A stretch of DNA of 64,000 nucleotides from Mytilus galloprovincialis. Its lineage: Eukaryota > Mollusca > Bivalvia > Mytilida > Mytilidae. Under the pieces are notes generated by a model. The model saw nothing but the letters and a program-made list of their open reading frames with translations. It had not been told where the DNA came from and searched no databases. Position numbers and translations under genes: made by a program. The DNA lies in assembly GCF_965363235.1 (NCBI RefSeq), contig NC_134841.1, forward strand, positions 58,301,078-58,365,077. The letters are read 5' to 3'. Shown here piece after piece: positions 9,960-20,925 of the stretch (within the stretch, counting starts at the first letter, position 1; each line of letters opens with the position of its first letter).

Positions 9960-10348
9960 CCTTTATAATTTTATATGATATACAAGAGCATGCATAATCT
10001 GTGTCCATAGGATACAAAACAATTATATATTATATTACTCCTTCAGTGAGACAAGATTAACCCATTTCAAGACCTATAAATTTACAGATGTTGAAACCAC
10101 TATTATAAAAAAGATTATTTAATCTGTAAACCTGCTTACAATACCAAGGTAAATAGGTCACTAAAAGATCAAAAAAGAGTCATGATATCAGCATAAAACA
10201 TGTATTTTTATTCAGTACTATGTATGTATGTTGTTGTTTTTTTTTTATTGACTTTGTACTAAACAATTGCATTAATGCAGCAATTCACTTCTATTAAATA
10301 TATGAGTATTCAATTATAAACTACCGAGACAGTTAACTGCAATATCAT

Positions 10349-10912
10349 TTAAGGAGGCTCGAGGGTCTAAAAATTTGAAAAAACAATTATTTTTCATTAC
10401 AAATTTTATTGATTACCTTTATTAGTTTTTACTTTTTCATTTTGTACAAAAATCATTAAATAAATCAATTTGTGTTGGCCTCAGATGACTTTTACAATGT
10501 ATATATCAGTGAAAAAACTCCAAATTATCTCCCTTTGGTGCAAAAAATGCCAATTTTTGACATTAAAATTGAAATATCTTTTTTAACCCCTCGGTGACCT
10601 ATATTTTTTTATTATTATTTTCAAACAAGCTGTACTTAAACTAAACTTTTGTAAAATTTGAGCGATTTCTGTAATTTAGTTCTTTTTTATTTCGATGTTA
10701 CCTATTTTTTCTCCTATTAGTTCAACAGAAAAAAAGTAACTTTACAAAAATGTATGCTTCTTTCCAAGGCAGATTGTTAGTGTAAATGAATGGTGACTCC
10801 ATCTTTTTATTTTCTTTTCTTATTAAGTATAAGATAAAGTTCATTAGTAGAAAAATATAGGGAAATACTACATTGAAATAAAATTTTGATTTTGACCCGC
10901 GAGCCACCTTAA
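10349..10912. mobile_element. TTAA-flanked MITE, 564 bp
   Basis: Both ends carry TTAA (10349-10352 and 10909-10912) and 15-bp inverted ends: GGAGGCTCGAGGGTC on the left, and GGTGGCTCGCGGGTC as the reverse complement of the right. The interior is AT-rich with no transposase. TTAA duplication is typical of piggyBac-type transposases, so a non-autonomous piggyBac-like element is likely. A related end sits at 60465-60538. Confidence 0.75.
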
Positions 10913-11289
10913 TGTGCTTTTTCAAATCTGTTTTTGAAGATCTTATAGCCATATGTGCTACCTACTGAAGAGTCCTGAGCACAAATGGTCTTTTATTAAT
11001 GTTTATATACAGGACCAAACTTGCAAGACCAAACAGACTCCCAAAACCCCAAAATTTTATACTAGTTTTTAAAATCAATTTACCAATTACAAGGATCATT
11101 TGTATCTCCATCTTAAAACAAATAAAAACTCAAAATCCTGCACTGCTTTCCATGTTCGAAATTCATGTTTACTAAATTACTATCCTTACAGAAAATCATT
11201 TGATATTCAATTTAAATAATGTCAACAAGGCCTTGGAAGTCTAGGTACAACAGAATTAAAAATAAAAGGATATAACTTAAAAAAAAAAA

Positions 11290-11845
11290 AAAACAAAGAG
11301 TATACATACTATACTACTCAACTGACCTATCAATATATATATATTCATGAAAGCAACAACTATGGAACATGCTTCATCAGAGAAAACCTAAAATAAAAAA
11401 TTACTATCCACACTTATCAGAGTCCATACTTGTTCTTACAACAACAAAAAAAGAAAAAAAAATATTGGACTTGCATATACTTTTCAAGAAAATGATTATA
11501 ACAATGTTTTTTGAATAATTCCACATTACGATTATTCCTTACTTTGGTTGCAGGATAATGAAAAGATTTTTACTAAAATTTGTATTTGGTCTTGGAACAA
11601 AGAGATCATTATCAGAGACATATCGTAAGTTATGGTGTTGCACATCATCAATATTTAGCATTGCTAAGTAATCGGGTGATACTCTTGCATTCACATAAAA
11701 ATATCCCTTTGAGAAGGTTCATTCTAAATTTTGTAATTAAAGCAGTATTAGGACTGAAAAATACAGCCACTAACATAGGTGCTAGATCAGAATTGGGATT
11801 TACTTTGGACTCCTATATAAAAACTCTAACTCATGTATATTTATA
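11290..11845. other. AT-rich stretch without recognised gene
   Basis: It contains an A run (11280-11293), an AT tract and an 88-codon open frame (11580-11846, plus) that matches no family I know. Its codons look like random AT-rich sequence. Confidence 0.4.
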
Positions 11846-11847
11846 GA

Positions 11848-12240
11848 ATAAATTGTAATGATACAAGTGTGGACACAGATCAGTATGGATAGTACGTTTG
11901 AATGTTTGACAGTGTTTTCTGATAAAAAAAAAGAAAAAAGAAAAGGCATGTGGTTTCCCCATAGGGTTCTATGTTGAACTGTTGTGCCCAGTGACAGTCA
12001 ACTTGTACCAAACACTGGACATAAGTGTCTTATATTCAAATTTGTGTTTTACTGTTCAATATATATAAGAAGATGTGGTATGGGTGCCAATGAGACAACT
12101 CTCCATCCAAGTCGCATTTTCTAAAAGTAAACCATTATCAGGAACGAAATCAAGACTGTCATGTAGGAGACACTACTTTAAATCAGTGCTGACCGTCCAT
12201 AGATTTTATTTAGCTAGACATTGCTTATAAGGGAACACAG
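11848..12240 (+). repeat. Duplicated block A1, interrupted by a dispersed repeat
   Basis: The parts 11860-12058 (ACAAGTGTGG, GTTTGACAGTGTTTTCTG, CATAGGGTTCTATGTTGAAC, CAAACACTGGACATAAGTG) and 12152-12240 (TTTAAATCAGTGC, TAGATTTTATTTAGCTAGAC) match 14668-14925 in the same order. There they are continuous. A GCCAATGAGACAACTCTCC copy (12060-12150) separates them here, so 14.7 kb is the empty site. Confidence 0.8.
12060..12150 (+). repeat. GCCAATGAGACAACTC dispersed repeat, short variant
   Basis: It reads AAGAAGATGTGGTATGGGTG, CCAATGAGACAACTCTCCAT, then TAAAAGTAAACCATTAT. The same TAAAAGTAAACCATTATAG segment occurs in the copy at 15757 and inverted at 13780, defining a subfamily distinct from the 9293 type. 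Confidence 0.8.
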
Positions 12241-12289
12241 CTGTAACTGAGTGTGCTCCAACGCTGGAGAGATTTACGTAAAGAAGTGA

Positions 12290-12800
12290 AATATGCATGT
12301 TCCTTTATCTGAACAAAAGGGTTTTCAACTTTATCAAACCCAAACACTGACAAATCATGTTTTGTAACATCTATTTCAACTTTGCAAAAAATATTCAGGA
12401 TATTTTAGTGTTTTTTGTCTCTTTTACCATACTACATCTTTCAGAAATGACTTCGGATTTTCAGTGCATTTCAAGTTTGCAATTGCGCTGCTACACTAAA
12501 AATGATAACTAGATAATTCCCTGAAAAAAAATTGGTTTTCTAAGCCCTTCTTTTTGAAAATATTCTTCAAAAATCAAAAAAAAATTTTAACAGAAAAAAT
12601 ACATGTCATTAGAGTCGACTTGACTCTAAACCGATCATGATAGAAGTTTGATGCACAGTAGATCACATTGCTGGTTATATGAGGATTAATTTGAGCCCTT
12701 AACCACATCTGTACGTCAGCAGATGGCGATGAAACAAGTCTTTGAAATGCCCCTAAAATATCTTAAAATTTGCTTTACTGGTTAAACAAAACTGTGTACT
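12290..12800 (+). repeat. Long repeat with GTTCCTTTATCTGAACAAAAG, copy 1
   Basis: Ordered matches with 13140-13715 include TTCCTTTATCTGAACAAAAG, CATACTACATCTTTCAGAAA, GAAATGACTTCGGATTTT, AGAGTCGACTTGACTCTAAA and CCACATCTGTACGTCAGCAG. A third, shorter copy is at 56640-56860. No coding frame is conserved between copies. Confidence 0.85.
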
Positions 12801-12834
12801 ATAGTTCAGTGATAATGGATGTCTCCGAAATAAA

Positions 12835-13380
12835 AGTTACATTTATTATAAGAGATGATTTTTGCACCCCCGGCAGCGAGATTCGAACACGCGACCTTTC
12901 TTCCTTGAGATAGTTCAGCATACCCCTGTACCACCGGCAACGTCTCGACAATTTCGAAATTAAAGTACTTAACTCTACTACTCATAATCGAAAAAAAATA
13001 AATTAAGAAGATCCTATCCCAGTTTGATTTCTTTAAGAATTATGTGTTCAGATGATATATTTTTGTTGCTAAATGCATGATTTTTACGCAAATATAGAAA
13101 GAATCAACTCCTTAGTCTGTCATTTTCCCATTGAAATATACATGTTCCTTTATCTGAACAAAAGTGTTTTCAACTGTATTATAGCCCAACACTGACGAAA
13201 CCATGTTTTGTTACATCTATTTCAACTTTGCCAAAAATATTCAGGATATTTTAGTGACTTTTTGTCTCTTTTACCATACTACATCTTTCAGAAATGACTT
13301 CGGATTTTTAGCGCATTTCAAGTTTGCGTCTGCGCTGGTACACTAAAAATTATATTTTTAACGCATGAGTGTACATGTTA
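12835..13380. repeat. tRNA-headed repeat block, near-identical to 56336-56870
   Basis: The left part has, on the minus strand, a tRNA-like head (A box TGGTACAGGGGTATG, B box GTTCGAATCTCGCTGCC, about 12873-12945). To its right is a ~420-bp body that runs into the GTTCCTTTATCTGAAC repeat. The same composite occurs at 56336-56870. In this copy the repeat continues to 13715, so a tandem of two related bodies flanks the head. Confidence 0.75.
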
Positions 13381-13724
13381 TAACTATTAATTTGATACTA
13401 TTCTTCTGAAAATCTCACTGCATAATTATTGAAAAACTCATTATTCCCCTAAAAAGCACAGTTTTCTAAGCCGTTCTTTTTGAAAATATTCTTCAAAATT
13501 CAAAGGAAAATAAGTGGTTTCAACAGAAAAGTCATTAGAGTCGACTTGACTCTAAAGCAATAATGATAGAAGTTTGATGCACAGTAAATCACATTGCTGG
13601 TTATCTGAGGACTAATTTGAGCCCTTAACCACATCTGTACGTCAGCAGATGGCGATGAAACAAGATTTTGAAATGCCCCTAAAATATCTTAAAATTTGCT
13701 TCACTGGCTTTATAGCTTTCTGTT

Positions 13725-13850
13725 CGGTGGGAGTCTATAGGCTCCTTGTTGAAGACCGTATCTTGACCTATTATGGTTTACTTTTATAAATTGTGACTTG
13801 GATGGAGAGTTGTCTCATTGGCACTCATATCACATCTTCCTATATCTATC
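13725..13850 (-). repeat. GCCAATGAGACAACTC repeat, short variant, reversed
   Basis: It reads GACCTATTATGGTTTACTTT, GACTTGGATGGAGAGTTGTC, TCATTGGCACTCATATCACA and TCTTCC. It is the reverse complement of the 12060/15757 subfamily. Confidence 0.85.
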
Positions 13851-14439
13851 TATTAATTGCTGCAAATAGAGAAACATATTTTTTCCAATGAAATTCTAAT
13901 AACAGCATTTATGAAACGAGTAAGTTGAAATACAAAATGTAGATCCAAAAAATTAGTTCAGTTGCGGATCCTGGATTTTGAAAAAAAAAGTGAACAACAA
14001 AGTTAACTTTAGGTGTTGGCTTGTGAAAAGACTATGCATTGACCATTTATGTAGCTCAATTAAGACCACCACCTCCTCCCCCCCCCAAAAAAAAAATTAA
14101 TTGAAAAAAATCCACCTTTGAGTTTCAAAATATATTTGTTGATGATGCATACCAAAGTTTGCTTCTGTTATTATAAAAAAAAACAGTATAAAAAAAACTC
14201 TCAATCTGCAATGAAGCACATTATGAATACTGGATGAGAAAAGTAATTCTTTGAATGATCTTAATAGAGGGTCCATGTTATACTTGACCAGAAGCCTTAG
14301 AAGTTTAAAAACAAAACACACATTTATCAATCTTCATTTGTTGATTGGGTTTATTTAATTTGCCACACATTTATAAGTTGCATTTGTTATATATAATCAT
14401 AAATGTCACTTATACTCAGAGTTATACATATAGATACAG

Positions 14440-14660
14440 GCATAGATGGGGTTTACAGAACACAAAACAAAGGACCAACATTTAAAGAAAAGAGAAAAAG
14501 GGGAATAAAGAATAATGAGGTGCTAAAATACAAGGAAAAGAATGATGGAGCGTAAAAAATGAAGACTCTTATTAAATGCATAATCAATAACAATGAGGGT
14601 TATATAGGTTGATCTAGACTTGAATCATCTGTAGTATATTGACATTGGGACCGTATTTAT
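14440..14660 (+). other. Probable dispersed repeat
   Basis: The A/G-rich segment (AAAGAAAAGAGAAAAAGGGG, AATAAAGAATAATGAGGTGC) reminds me of an interspersed mussel sequence. There is no second copy in this window, so support is weak. Confidence 0.3.
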
Positions 14661-14667
14661 TGACTTA

Positions 14668-14925
14668 ATTAGTATACAAGTGTGGATAGTATGTTTGAAT
14701 GTTTGACAGTGTTTTCTGACAAAAAGAGTTCTCTGGTTTTACCTCCATAGGGTTCTATGTTGAACTATTGTGCACAGTGACAGCTAACCTGTACCAAACA
14801 CTGAAAATAAGTGTCTTTCATTTATATTGAGTTTTAATTTTTAACTGTCATGGAACAGACACTAATTTAAATCAGTGCCGACTGTTCATAGATTTTATTT
14901 AGCTAGATATTGCTTTTAATATCAG
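14668..14925 (+). repeat. Duplicated block A2, uninterrupted
   Basis: This is the counterpart of 11860-12240 without the inserted dispersed repeat: the segment TTTTAACTGTCATGGAACAG continues directly into CACTAATTTAAATCAGTGCC. Confidence 0.8.
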
Positions 14926-15044
14926 ATCTACACATTGATCAACGTACATTTAGAGCCTCGTGTATAAGATATGTTATAGAGAACTGTCGTGAACATCCAC
15001 CCTTCATAACCACCTCTATGATCTAACAAACATTTTTTTACATT

Positions 15045-15242
15045 TAAAATAAGGCCGTTAGTTTTCTCGTTTGAATTGTTTTACATTGTCTTATCGGGGC
15101 CTATTATAGCTGACTATGCGGTATGGGCTTTGCTCATTTTTGAAGGCCGTACAGTGACCTATAGTTGTTAATGTCTGTGTCATTTTGGCCTTTTGTGGAT
15201 AGTTGTCTCATTGGGAATCATACCACATCTTCTTTTTTATAT
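15045..15242 (-). repeat. GCCAATGAGACAACTC repeat, long variant, reversed
   Basis: It runs from GGCCGTTAGTTTTCTCGTTT through GCTGACTATGCGGTATGGGC and CTATAGTTGTTAATGTCTG to TTGTCTCATTGGGAATCATA. It is the reverse complement of 40560-40760, including the CCCCGATAAGACAAT segment. Confidence 0.9.
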
Positions 15243-15756
15243 GCCAATTTAAACTACATGAATCAGAACTGAAAAAGACATGTTTTTATATTACATGTAT
15301 GTGTATGTATCCCAGTTTAAACACAAAGTTGTGGGGAAACATTCAGTTTCTTGTATACTAATCAAAGAAGAACTCTGTAAACTGACTTTGCCAACACAAA
15401 AAAAAAGAAGAGTAAAAATAATATTAACTGGTTTATTATCGAAATAAAAACTGATGTGGAAGGATGTGCTATTCTAAGACATACCTTCATTCATATGGCT
15501 TCTGTTTGCTAGAAAATATTTTGAATTGAGTATTCAATAATTGATAGGGGCATTTTAAAATAAATTTTATCATGCTGCAGAATATGTTCCTTTATGTGAT
15601 ATGAGTCAGTATTATACTTCGCTTTTAGCTACCGACCGTGCAAGACCCTCCTGGATAGTCAATGTCGTTATAATCCACCCCAATTTATAGATGTCATTTT
15701 AAAAGTACAAGGCTTAATTGATTAAACTATCTGGATAAGCTTTGATAGATTGATAT

Positions 15757-15895
15757 AGGAAGATGTGGTGTGAGTGCCAATGAGACAACTCTCCATTCAA
15801 ATAACAATTTATAAAAGTAAACCATTATAGATCAATGTACGGCCTTCAACACGGAGCCTTGGCTCACACTGAACAAGCTATAAAGTATGTTTGTA
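15757..15895 (+). repeat. GCCAATGAGACAACTC repeat, short variant
   Basis: It reads GGAAGATGTGGTGTGAGTGC, CAATGAGACAACTCTCCATT, TAAAAGTAAACCATTATAG, GTACGGCCTTCAACACGG and ends in the GAACAAGCTATAAA segment. Confidence 0.9.
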
Positions 15896-15989
15896 TTTGA
15901 TTAGGGTACTTATCAAAGGCTCAGATCAAAAGAGAGCATGGACATGTTTTGTTGGTACTGACATTGAACCAGTATATAAATGGAACATC

Positions 15990-16170
15990 ATCAACATGTT
16001 AAAGAGAGGCGAAAAATACCAAAGGGATTCATAATCATTAGTGGAAATGACAATGCCATGGCTAAAAACAATCAAAAGACCAACAGAAAAAAAACCAAAG
16101 ACTGAGCAACATCAACCCCACCTAATCCCGGGGTGATCTCCGACAATGGCAGATCCTGCTACACATTCTT
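15990..16170 (+). repeat. AAAGAGAGGCGAAAAATACC dispersed repeat
   Basis: The blocks are AAAGAGAGGCGAAAAATACC, TGACAATGCCATGGCTAAAA, AACCCCACCTAATCC and GGCAGATCCTGCTACACAT. I recognise it as an abundant mussel repeat. This copy ends in the AGATCCTGCTACACA segment. Confidence 0.6.
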
Positions 16171-16384
16171 ATTAATATTTTAGGTTGTTTTCCTTGAATG
16201 ATTGATAATGTTCCAGTTTCTCTCTCAGTTTTCCAGTCAGTCAATGTGTGTCTACATACAAGATATATATAGCTCCAGTTACCTTCTATGATACAAAATG
16301 AAAATTCAACAACACACAAATATTCAATTGAAAAATATTTCAATCTATAGGGAAAACATTTTTTACATGTACTTTTTCATACGA

Positions 16385-16930
16385 CATGAGAGTCTGTATG
16401 GGGAGTCATTCGATTCTGTAGTCTTTCAATTTTTAGTCTGGAGCTGGCATGTCAGTTAACTGCTAGTAGTCTGTTGTTATTTATGTATTATTGTCATTTT
16501 GTTTATTTTCTTTGGTTACATCTTCTGACATCAGACTCGGACTTCTCTTGAACTGAATTTTAATGTGCGTATTGTTATGCGTTTACTTTTCTACATTGGT
16601 TGGAGGTATAGGGGGAGGGTTGAGATCTCACAAACATGTTTAACCCCGCCGCATTTTTGCGCCTGTCCCAAGTCAGGAGCCTCTGGTCTTTGTTAGTCTT
16701 GTATTATTTTAATTTTAGTTTCTTGTGTACAATTTGGAAATGAGTATGGCGTTCATTATCACTGGACTAGTATATATTTGTTTAGGGGCCAGCTGAAGGA
16801 CGCCTCCGGGTGTGGGAATTTCTCGCTACATTGAAGACCTGTTGGTGACCCTCTGCTGTTGTTTTTATTTGGTCGGGTTGTTGTCTCTTTGACACATTCC
16901 CCATTTCCATTCTCAATTTTATTTCAATTT
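16385..16930 (+). repeat. Long dispersed repeat ending GACACATTCCCCATTTCC
   Basis: A ~545-bp block of higher GC includes GACATCAGACTCGGACTTCT, CATGTTTAACCCCGCCGC, CCTGTCCCAAGTCAGGAGCC, GGGGCCAGCTGAAGGACGCC and TTGTCTCTTTGACACATTCC. A part (CATGTTTAGCCCCGCC..CCTGTCCCAAGTCAGGAGCC) recurs at 51220-51270. It has no ORF and probably represents a non-coding end of a larger retroelement. Confidence 0.65.
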
Positions 16931-17024
16931 TTAGGCCTTTTTTTATCAATTCTTTATACTTTTGGCTTTATTATTTTTTATTCTGTAAACCTCCGTTAAC
17001 ACTCTCGTGAATTATTTTTATGCC

Positions 17025-17215
17025 CCATTTATGAGCATTATGTTTTCTGGTCTTTGTGTCCGTTCGTCCGTCCGTTCATCCCACTTCAGGTTAAAGTTTT
17101 TGGTCGCGGTAGTTTTTGATGGAGTTGAAGTCCAATCAACTTGAAACTTAGTAAACATGTTCCCTATGATATGATCTTGATAATTTTAATGCAAAATTAG
17201 AGATTTTATCTTATA
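17025..17215 (+). repeat. GTCCGTTCGTCCGTCC repeat
   Basis: It carries GTCCGTTCGTCCGTCCGTTC, CACTTCAGGTTAAAG, CTTGAAACTTAGTAAACATG and CCCTATGATATGATCTTGAT. The reversed copy is at 46290-46520. I recall the type as widespread in molluscs. Confidence 0.8.
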
Positions 17216-17599
17216 TTCACGGTCCACTAAACATAGAAAATGAAAGTGCGGATGGGGCATCCTGGTACTGGGGTCGGCAGAGGGGTCCAAATACAGCACA
17301 AACAGAATTTTTAAAAAGACCAAACAAGTGAAAAAGTATATTTCAACAAAATGCATTTGACTAGCAGGTTGAACAAGGCATGTCCTTAAACCCTGCTGAC
17401 TGCCATTTGCAATTGCCAAATAAACAGCTCACTAGATGTAATAAAATGGATGTAAATTATCAATTTAATCAAACAGAAAACAGAAAACAATAAACTTGCG
17501 GAAAAGATGGTATACATATACTCACATCTGGCGTATTACATTAATTTTATGCCTGGTACCTTTGATAACTATACATATAACCTTAACTTTTTTACCTCA

Positions 17600-17900
17600 A
17601 ATATATAGGCTGACTATGTGGTATGAGCTTTGCTCATTGTTGAAGGCTGTACGATGACCTATAGTTGTTAATTTCTGTCATTTTGTCATTTTGTCTCATT
17701 GGCAATCATAACACATCTTCTTTTTCATATTAACAAAACAAATGTTTGAATTTGTCATTTCAAGGCCTTTTATAGCTGACTATGCGGTAGAGGTTTTGCT
17801 CATTATTGAAGGCTGTACCTATAATTGCTAATTTCAGTGTCATTTGGTCTCTTGTTGAGAGTTGAGTCTAAATGGCAATCACACCACATCTTATTTTTAT
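17600..17900 (-). repeat. Two tandem partial GCCAATGAGACAACTC repeats, reversed
   Basis: Two copies in the same orientation (17608-17728 and 17770-17895) both run from GCTGACTATG(T/C)GGTA to CATTGGCAATCA or TAAATGGCAATCA and ACACATCTT. They are separated by about 40 AT-rich bases. Confidence 0.85.
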
Positions 17901-18160
17901 CAACAACTCAGACAGCTTGAAGAACATAGGATCTTTATATTAGTCTTCTTTCCACTAAATACATTTAACCTTTAACTCCTCAAAGAAAAACACAACACAA
18001 ACTTATGTTTGTTGACTAGCTCAAGTACTGCATATTGTGAGCTGCTGATTTAATAAGACAAATTATCAATATAAACATACACTATACAATATGAATTCAA
18101 TAACTTGTACCAGTACTAGTCTACTAGAAAAATAATCTCATGTGAACCTTATGCATTTGA

Positions 18161-18393
18161 GAGGGCCCTCATGGGGTTTTTGATTATGTGATTACTTGGC
18201 CGTTTTTTTAATGATTATTTGATTATTAAGCCAAATATTTCATGATTATTTGATTACCTAGCACTGTATTTTTAGTTTATGATTATTTGATTACTAAAGA
18301 TAAGCAAATATTTAATGATTATGTGATTATATTGGCAAAAAAATGGTGATTATGTGATTACTAGGACCCCCCCCCCCCCCCATGAGGGGCCTC
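18161..18393. mobile_element. MITE with GAGGGCCCTCATGGGG ends and TGATTAT core
   Basis: The left end GAGGGCCCTCATGGGG and the reverse complement of the right end GAGGCCCCTCATGGGG match at 15 of 16 bases. ATTTGA flanks both sides (18155-18160 and 18394-18399) as a likely target-site duplication. The whole interior is degenerate repeats of TGATTATNTGATTAC. Confidence 0.8.
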
Positions 18394-19353
18394 ATTTGAA
18401 TAACTATACAAATTATATTTGTCAATGCGAGCCAAACTCTAGTGTTGGACCTCACTGGGGAAATGAGAAAAAGAAAACATAATTTTGTTTGTAAATGTGT
18501 AAGTAAAAAAGAAGACAAGGATTTGTAAGGTAAGATGCTACTAAACAAATCCTTGATTAGAACTACGGCTATAAAGTATTTGATACAAAAGTCGAAATAC
18601 AATAACGTTTGTATAGACATTCCTACATAAAAATTAATTTAATATTCAAATGCAAAATTATGCAAATCTTTCTTCTTTAAACATCCCTAAAAAAATACAA
18701 TGTTCAAAGTTCAGGCTAGAACTAAATACATTAAGATGTCACTTTACAACTCAAATATTTTGGTGTTAAAATTCCTACGCCTACATGTACATGTATTACA
18801 CATACGCAAGAAGACAATCAATTCCTGTTATACTTTTAAGCCTAAGGAATTATTATACAAACTCAACTCAAATATGCATTTTGCCGTGCAGACAGACTGG
18901 AGCCAGCATTTAATCAAATTTGTAATGCAATACAGTACAATAATCTCATATTATACATATGCAAACATCATATAACACAGTAATATTATATACTTAATAG
19001 TAGTTTACACACAACTTGGTGAACAAAAAAAATATACTTCTGGCAACACTAGTAATAAATCTATTAACATCCAAGAACATTCCAAATGTTAAATATCATA
19101 TTTTGAATACCCGTCATAAACAGACACTCGCCGCCCAGGAAAAACCAAATAGTTTGGAAACCTGCGTCACGGAGCAATGCAAGAACCGTTTCTGGGTAAT
19201 GATGCCGTACTCCATCATGATTATAATTATATAAAATGACAAATTTTTATACATAAAAGGAAGTTTTAACTGTATGACGTCTACGTCTAGAATGACCACC
19301 TAGACAATTTTTTCACAAACCCACGAAAAACAAATTAGCATAACAAAACATTA

Positions 19354-20923
19354 CCCTGCTTTCCTGACCTTGAATTATTCATGAATATTCATGAACAATT
19401 CATGAATAATATTCATGAATATTCATGAATATTCAAGGTAACAGTTCATGAATATTCATGAATGTTAAATGGCACCTTGAATATACATGAATATTGTTTG
19501 AACTGAATAAGCTTGAATATACATGAATATTGTATGAGCTGAATAAGCTTGAATATACATGAATATTGTATGAACTGAATAACCACGATTAAACATGAAT
19601 AATTATCTGTAGAATATTCATGAACATGAAATAGGATGTCTATGAATAATGCATGATTAGAATCACCATGAATGAAAAATATATATCTATCCCAATTTTG
19701 AATGCTAAATACATACTCTAGAATAACCTTGAATATTTAATGAATATTGAAAGGTTGAATATTCTAGAATAACCATGAATATTGAAAGGTTGAATATTCT
19801 AGAATAACTATGAATATTGAATGGTTGAATATTCTAGATTAACCATGAATATTGAAATAAGTGTCCTTGAGAGGTTTTTTGAAAACCAAAAGCAAATACA
19901 GACATTTAAGTTTAAAATATTTTTTAATCATGATAGCTGTGAAATATGAATTTTACAATCACTTTCATTAAAAGCTAGCAAAATTGTCCACTCTTTAATC
20001 TAGAATTTAATCCAAACCTGTTTAGTCGGATAGCTTTTTGAACATTTTGTAATTATGCAATGATATTTTTTCTCATTTATCTGGGAATTGTTCAAAAATT
20101 GTTATTGTCAATAATTCTTATGTAGGCCTATCTAATGCTGGCTTGACGTCGTCCTTTGCATTGGCTTTTCTTCCTTTCATTAACTTTACCCAACCCGCTA
20201 GTTTTCTCCAAAAATGAACAGGAAAACATCTATGACACATGACTGAAAGTCACTTTTGTTGCTTATTATTTTCTTGACATCTGAGTGTTTTGTATGAAGA
20301 TGTTATGAATATCACCTACATGAGCTATCTATTAAAATTATCATATATTTTTTTCATTTAACTGTGGAATACATACATGTACATGTATGTTATTCCGCAT
20401 CAACAATCAAGTAAAAATATACGTATACAAAAGTCCTAGAACAAATTTCATTATCAATTTTTATGCCGTTTACCACAAATAGTTCTGAGTCATTATCATG
20501 CAGCTTTATTCATGCTTATTCATGTTTGTCACACAATGGAAAAAATATTCTAAGTCCAAAATTTATTCCTCATTATTCATTCTTATTCATGAAATGTATG
20601 CAAAAAAATTCTAAGTCCAAACATTCATTCTTATTCATGTTTATTCATATTGACAAAAAGGGTTTTATTACCACAAAAAAACAATTTTGAATGAAGGAAA
20701 CTTGATTATACTATGATATAGTAAGTGACTAGCATTTTAAGAACATTTATTTGTTGTCTCCAAACAGTTATTAAGAATTCATGTATATTCCACTTAATTC
20801 ATGTTTCATATTCATGAATAATTTTGACACTGGAATAGTAACCATGAATGGAAGTGGAATATTCATGAATATTCATGAATATTCTACTTTATTCATGAAT
20901 ACATGAATATCATGAAAGCAGGG
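19354..20923. mobile_element. TA-flanked element made of ATTCATGAATATTCATGAA repeats
   Basis: The ends are inverted: CCCTGCTTTCCTGA on the left, and CCCTGCTTTCATGA as the reverse complement of the right. TA flanks both (19352-19353 and 20924-20925). Both subterminal regions (19370-19870 and 20750-20910) are dense in ATTCATGAAT/ATTCTAGAAT-type palindromes. The centre (about 19870-20500) is ordinary AT-rich sequence. No transposase is seen. The TA duplication would fit a mariner-like or PHIS-type mobiliser. Confidence 0.75.
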
Positions 20924-20925
20924 TA

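Noticed and set aside
11580-11846. 88-codon plus-strand ORF as a gene
   Set aside because: No motif, no splice context, and composition like surrounding non-coding DNA.
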